A stretch of 64,000 nucleotides of DNA from Pelagerythrobacter rhizovicinus (lineage in GTDB: Bacteria; Pseudomonadota; Alphaproteobacteria; Sphingomonadales; Sphingomonadaceae): positions 930,001-994,000 of the forward strand of contig NZ_SDPV01000002.1 in the NCBI RefSeq assembly GCF_004135625.1, written 5' to 3'. The notes under the pieces are model-generated. The model was not told the origin of the DNA. It was given only the letters and a program-made list of their open reading frames with translations, and made no database searches. This document shows, piece after piece, positions 60,498 through 64,000 of this stretch. The position numbers and the translations under genes were made by a program. Position 1 is the stretch's first letter. Each line of letters opens with the position of its first letter.

Positions 60498-62363
60498 ATG
60501 CGCTCCTACGACATCCTCGTCATCGGCGGCGGGCACGCCGGGGTCGAAGCGGCAGCCGTCGCCGCACGGATGGGTGCGCGCGTCGGACTGGTGACATTCG
60601 ATCCCGAAACGGTCGGGGCGATGAGCTGCAACCCGGCGATCGGCGGGTTGGGGAAGGGCCACCTCGTGCGCGAGGTCGACGCCTTCGACGGCGTGATCGG
60701 CCGCGCGGCCGATGCAGCGGCGATCCACTACCGCATGCTCAATATGTCGAAAGGCAGCGCTGTGTGGGGTCCGCGAATCCAGGCCGACCGCAAGCTGTTC
60801 AAGGCCGCGGTCCAGCACGCGCTGGATGAGCAGGCGAATCTCGACGTGATCGCGGGGGAGGCGGCGGCCCTGATTCTGGACGGCGGCCGGACGAAGGGTG
60901 TCACGCTCGCCGACGGCGCACGCATTGAAGCGCAGGCGGTGATCCTGTGCACCGGCACCTTCCTCGGAGGGCGCCTGTTCCGCGGCGAGGAACGGTTCGA
61001 AGGCGGACGGATCGGCGAGAATGCTGCGCACGTTCTGGCGGCGCAGCTCCGCGAAGCGAAGCTGCCGATGGCGCGGCTCAAGACCGGCACGCCGCCACGG
61101 CTGGACGGGCGGACGATCGACTGGGCGCGGCTGGCCGAGCAACCGTCCGACGACGGGACCTGGACCATGTCCGCTGTCATGCCGCGCCGCGCGAATCCGC
61201 AGGTCTTCTGCGCCATCACCCGCACCAACGCGCGCAGCCACGATATCATTCGCGCGGGGCTCGACCGATCGCCGCTGTTCACCGGGGCGATCGACGCGCA
61301 GGGCCCGCGCTATTGCCCGTCGATCGAGGACAAGATCCACCGCTTCGGCGACCGCGAGGGACACCAGGTGTTCCTCGAACCCGAGGGGCTCGACACGCAC
61401 CTCGTCTACCCCAACGGCGTCAGCACCTCGCTTCCGGTCGACGTCCAGCTCGCCATGCTCAGAAGCATGGAAGGGCTCGAAGCCGTCGACATGGTCGTGC
61501 CGGGCTATGCCGTCGAGTACGACCACATCGATCCGCGTGCGCTCACGCCGGCGCTCGAGCTGCGCGCGATCGGCGGGCTCTATTGCGCGGGACAGATCAA
61601 CGGCACGACCGGCTACGAGGAAGCCGCGGCACAGGGGCTTGTCGCCGGAATGCATGCGGCGGCCGCGGCGGTGCTGGGCCGCGAGCCGGCGGCGCTCGAC
61701 CGCGCCAACTCCTACATCGCGGTCATGGTCGACGATCTGACTCTGCAGGGGGTCAGCGAACCCTATCGCATGTTGACCGCGCGCGCCGAGTATCGCCTGC
61801 GGCTGCGCGCCAACAATGCCTCGACGCGCCTGACACCGCTGGCGATCGCAGCCGGTTGCGTCGGCGATGCGCGCTGCCGCTGGTTCGAATCGCGCGAGCA
61901 GCGGCGTGCCGAGTGGGGCGCGCAGCTCGCGAGGGAAGTGCCCGCATCCGAGCTGGAGCAGGCCGGGCTGCCGATCCGGCGCGATTCGGGCGTCCGTCGG
62001 CTGGACGAGTGGCTGCGCTACAACGGCGTCGATCTCGCGGGACTCGCGCCGTGGCTGGGTCAGGGTTTCGATCCGGCCGAGGAGATCGCGGTGGAGCTTG
62101 CCGAGGATGCGATCTATGCGCCCTATCTCGAACGGCAGGAGGCCGAGCTGCGGGACCTGCGTGCCAGCGAGGCCGTCCGGCTTGGTGCAGGTTTCCCTTA
62201 TGGGGAAGTGCCGGGCCTCTCCAACGAGATGGTGGAGCGGCTGACCACGGCGCAGCCCGAGACGCTTTCGGCAGCGGGGCGAGTCCCGGGAATCACACCC
62301 GCGGCGCTCTCGGCGGTGCTCGTCCACGCGCGTCGGCGCGATGCGCGGCAAGAAGCGGCGTGA
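60498..62363 (+). CDS. mnmG: tRNA modification enzyme MnmG (GidA)
   Basis: 621 residues. FAD-binding N-terminus ([20 protein letters not shown]), [13 protein letters not shown]-like [27 protein letters not shown], the conserved [29 protein letters not shown] and the C-terminal helical domain. Partner of MnmE. The start at 60498 follows the family; the upstream extension to 60462 is unconserved. Confidence 0.95.
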   Translation: MRSYDILVIGGGHAGVEAAAVAARMGARVGLVTFDPETVGAMSCNPAIGGLGKGHLVREVDAFDGVIGRAADAAAIHYRMLNMSKGSAVWGPRIQADRKLFKAAVQHALDEQANLDVIAGEAAALILDGGRTKGVTLADGARIEAQAVILCTGTFLGGRLFRGEERFEGGRIGENAAHVLAAQLREAKLPMARLKTGTPPRLDGRTIDWARLAEQPSDDGTWTMSAVMPRRANPQVFCAITRTNARSHDIIRAGLDRSPLFTGAIDAQGPRYCPSIEDKIHRFGDREGHQVFLEPEGLDTHLVYPNGVSTSLPVDVQLAMLRSMEGLEAVDMVVPGYAVEYDHIDPRALTPALELRAIGGLYCAGQINGTTGYEEAAAQGLVAGMHAAAAAVLGREPAALDRANSYIAVMVDDLTLQGVSEPYRMLTARAEYRLRLRANNASTRLTPLAIAAGCVGDARCRWFESREQRRAEWGAQLAREVPASELEQAGLPIRRDSGVRRLDEWLRYNGVDLAGLAPWLGQGFDPAEEIAVELAEDAIYAPYLERQEAELRDLRASEAVRLGAGFPYGEVPGLSNEMVERLTTAQPETLSAAGRVPGITPAALSAVLVHARRRDARQEAA

Positions 62364-62989
62364 TCGCGACCGAGGATCAGGCGCGCGCGTATGTCGCTGG
62401 TCTATGCGATCCGCCCGCCATGGAGAGGCTGGACTTACTGATCCGCGCGCTCGCCGAGGAGAACGAGCGGCAGAACCTCGTGGCACGCGCAACGTTGCCA
62501 TCGGTATGGCTGCGGCATATCGCGGACTCGGCGCAGCTTCTCGAGTATGTTCCACGTGAAACAGGACCGTGGCTCGACCTCGGCTCGGGGGCTGGGCTGC
62601 CGGGCCTGGTCATCGCCGCGATGCGGCCCGACTGGCCCGTGGTTCTCGTTGAATCGCGCCGTAAGCGAATCGCGTGGCTTGAGCGCATGCGGGACGAGCT
62701 TGCGCTCGAACATTGCCGGATCGAAGGGGCACGACTCGAGAATGTGGACAGCGCCCCCGTGGGCGTGATCTCGGCGCGCGCGTTTGCGCCGCTCGCACGT
62801 ATCCTCACGCTGTCCTCACGCTTTTCCACAAGCGAAACCCTGTGGCTGTTGCCCAAGGGGCGCTCCGCGGCGCAGGAATTGCAGGAGCTGCCCAAGGGGC
62901 AGCGGTCGCTGTTTCACGTGGAACAATCCCGCACGGATCCCGCATCGGGGATCATCGTCGGCAGGTTGGCCGGGAGAAAAAGACCATGA
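62360..62989 (+). CDS. rsmG: 16S rRNA m7G527 methyltransferase RsmG (GidB)
   Basis: 209 residues. SAM-binding [45 protein letters not shown] and [12 protein letters not shown]. The GTG start overlaps the mnmG stop by 4 nt (GTGA). Two parS sites lie within its coding sequence and set the peptides YVPRETG and LFHVEQS. Confidence 0.93.
   Translation: MIATEDQARAYVAGLCDPPAMERLDLLIRALAEENERQNLVARATLPSVWLRHIADSAQLLEYVPRETGPWLDLGSGAGLPGLVIAAMRPDWPVVLVESRRKRIAWLERMRDELALEHCRIEGARLENVDSAPVGVISARAFAPLARILTLSSRFSTSETLWLLPKGRSAAQELQELPKGQRSLFHVEQSRTDPASGIIVGRLAGRKRP
62548..62563. other. parS centromere site 2 (inside rsmG)
   Basis: TGTTCCACGTGAAACA, one base from the perfect parS palindrome and in inverse orientation of the mismatch compared with sites 1 and 3. 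It lies in the first third of rsmG. Confidence 0.9.
62910..62925. other. parS centromere site 3 (inside rsmG)
   Basis: TGTTTCACGTGGAACA, identical to site 1, near the 3' end of rsmG and about 60 nt before the parA start. Confidence 0.9.
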
Positions 62990-63762
62990 TCACGATCGCC
63001 ATCGCGAACCAGAAGGGCGGGGTTGGCAAGACGACGACCGCGATCAATATCGCGACGGCGATGGCGGCTACGGGGTGGAAGACCTTGCTGGTCGACCTTG
63101 ATCCCCAGGGCAACGCCTCGACCGGCATGGGTATCGCAAGCGCTGACCGCGAGAGTTCGACCTACGACATTCTCGTGGACGAGGTTCCGCTCGCCGAATG
63201 CGTCCATCCGACGACGATCCCCGGGCTGGATATCGTTCCGGCCACTGTCGATCTTAGCGGGGCCGAGGTCGAGCTGGTGTCGGTCGAGGATCGTACCGCG
63301 CGGCTTCGGCGCGCTTTGGCACATCACCACGCGCACGACATCTGCTTTATCGACTGTCCGCCTTCGCTCGGGCTGCTCACGCTCAATGCGCTTGGCGCGG
63401 CCGATACGCTGCTGGTTCCGCTGCAATGCGAGTTCTTCGCGCTCGAGGGGCTGAGCCAGCTCCTGCAGACCGTCGAGCGGGTGCAGCAGCGCTTCAATCC
63501 CGATCTGGGGATCATCGGTATCGTGCTGACGATGTTCGATCGGCGCAACCGGCTGACGGATCAGGTGGCCGACGACGTGCGCGATTGCCTGGGTAAGCTG
63601 GTGTTCGAGGCGGTCATCCCGCGCAACGTGCGCTTGTCCGAGGCGCCGAGCCACGGGCTTCCGGCGCTCGTCTACGATCACGCCTGCGCCGGCAGCCGCG
63701 CCTATATCGCGCTGGCCCGTGAACTGATCGGGCGCATTCCCGAGAAGAGGAAAGCCGCATGA
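62986..63762 (+). CDS. parA: Chromosome partitioning ATPase ParA
   Basis: 258 residues: deviant Walker A KGGVGKTTTAINIATAMA, VDLDPQGNASTGMG, FIDCPPSLGLLTLNAL and TMFDRRNRLTDQV. It drives segregation of ParB-parS complexes. The ATG at 62986 overlaps the rsmG stop by 4 nt; parB follows with another 4-nt overlap. Confidence 0.96.
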   Translation: MITIAIANQKGGVGKTTTAINIATAMAATGWKTLLVDLDPQGNASTGMGIASADRESSTYDILVDEVPLAECVHPTTIPGLDIVPATVDLSGAEVELVSVEDRTARLRRALAHHHAHDICFIDCPPSLGLLTLNALGAADTLLVPLQCEFFALEGLSQLLQTVERVQQRFNPDLGIIGIVLTMFDRRNRLTDQVADDVRDCLGKLVFEAVIPRNVRLSEAPSHGLPALVYDHACAGSRAYIALARELIGRIPEKRKAA

Positions 63763-64000
63763 GCAACCCTACCGAACCAACCCCCGGCTCGGCGCCCGTT
63801 CGCGGCGCGACCGATCGCAAGAAGAAGCTCGGCCGGGGCCTGGGCGCATTGCTCGGCGAAACCCAACGCGAAGAACCGCTGGTTCGCGAATCCGCCGACA
63901 GATCGGCCGGGAATGGCGGGAATTCAACCACTTCGCTGCGGTCGGGCCTGGCCTCCATTGCGACATCGGCCATCGAACCGCTCCCTGGCCAGCCGCGCCG
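63759..64000 (+). CDS. parB: Chromosome partitioning protein ParB, cut by window end
   Basis: About 80 N-terminal residues are present. KKLGRGLGALLGE is the conserved ParB N-terminal (ParA-interaction) segment, followed by a Ser/Gly-rich linker and IEPLPGQPRR, where the CTPase/ParB domain begins. The start overlaps the parA stop (ATGA). The rest lies beyond the window. Confidence 0.92.
   Translation, partial: MSNPTEPTPGSAPVRGATDRKKKLGRGLGALLGETQREEPLVRESADRSAGNGGNSTTSLRSGLASIATSAIEPLPGQPR

Noticed and set aside
62713-62985. N-terminal extension of ParA upstream of 62986
   Set aside because: It lies in another frame of rsmG; ParA begins normally at [12 protein letters not shown] with the 4-nt overlap.

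Overview
The window is a GC-rich chromosomal segment of an alphaproteobacterium, most likely a sphingomonad (Sphingomonadaceae or Erythrobacteraceae). Two things support this: the conserved alphaproteobacterial gene order around the replication origin (dnaQ-coaE-aroE-maf-ppsR / oriC / hemE-hemJ-rho, then mnmE-mnmG-rsmG-parA-parB), and a TonB receptor/glycosidase locus of sphingomonad style. No tRNA, rRNA, CRISPR array or insertion sequence was recognised.

Layout. (1) 1-12.6 kb: a glycan-utilisation locus with two GH92 exo-alpha-mannosidases (one cut by the window edge), a GH2 and a GH43 glycosidase, a TonB-dependent receptor, a ROK-family repressor and a type I mannose-6-phosphate isomerase. 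Together they suggest uptake and stepwise trimming of a mannose-rich glycan, with shared ROK-operator-like palindromes. (2) 12.6-25.7 kb: the most unusual region. It holds a 1456-residue secreted adhesin-like protein with 82 tandem Asp-Ala dipeptides, followed by a type I secretion system (TolC, ABC ATPase, HlyD) whose genes overlap by 4 nt. The next gene, also overlapping by 4 nt, encodes a 1022-residue fusion of an uncharacterised alpha-helical-looking domain to a complete MurF-like amide ligase. A possible 23-codon ORF and a MarR regulator follow. I propose that the ligase modifies the poly(Asp-Ala) tract, which would make this a candidate undescribed system. (3) 25.7-28.9 kb: an M20 amidohydrolase, a diacylglycerol-kinase-like protein and a coupled protein with a nucleotidyltransferase-like motif. 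(4) 28.9-35.2 kb: a suf Fe-S assembly operon (IscR-like regulator, sufB, DUF559 gene, sufC, sufD, sufS, sufT, sufA). Its DUF559 gene is bracketed by two 91-bp palindromic repeats, and another palindromic repeat is translated inside SufS. (5) 35.3-47.5 kb: housekeeping and metabolic genes (DUF885 lipoprotein peptidase, pyrD, ggt, acyl-CoA synthetase, Ca2+/H+ antiporter, CBS protein, A-type Fe-S carrier, xthA, cell-wall hydrolase, thioesterase, ptsN).

(6) 47.6-64 kb: the origin region. Genes left of about 51.9 kb point left and most genes to the right point right. The 321-bp gap between ppsR and hemE has DnaA-box-like sites, an AT-rich stretch and GANTC sites, so it is the likely chromosomal oriC. 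Three near-perfect parS sites lie between mnmE and parA, two of them inside the rsmG coding sequence. The window ends inside parB.
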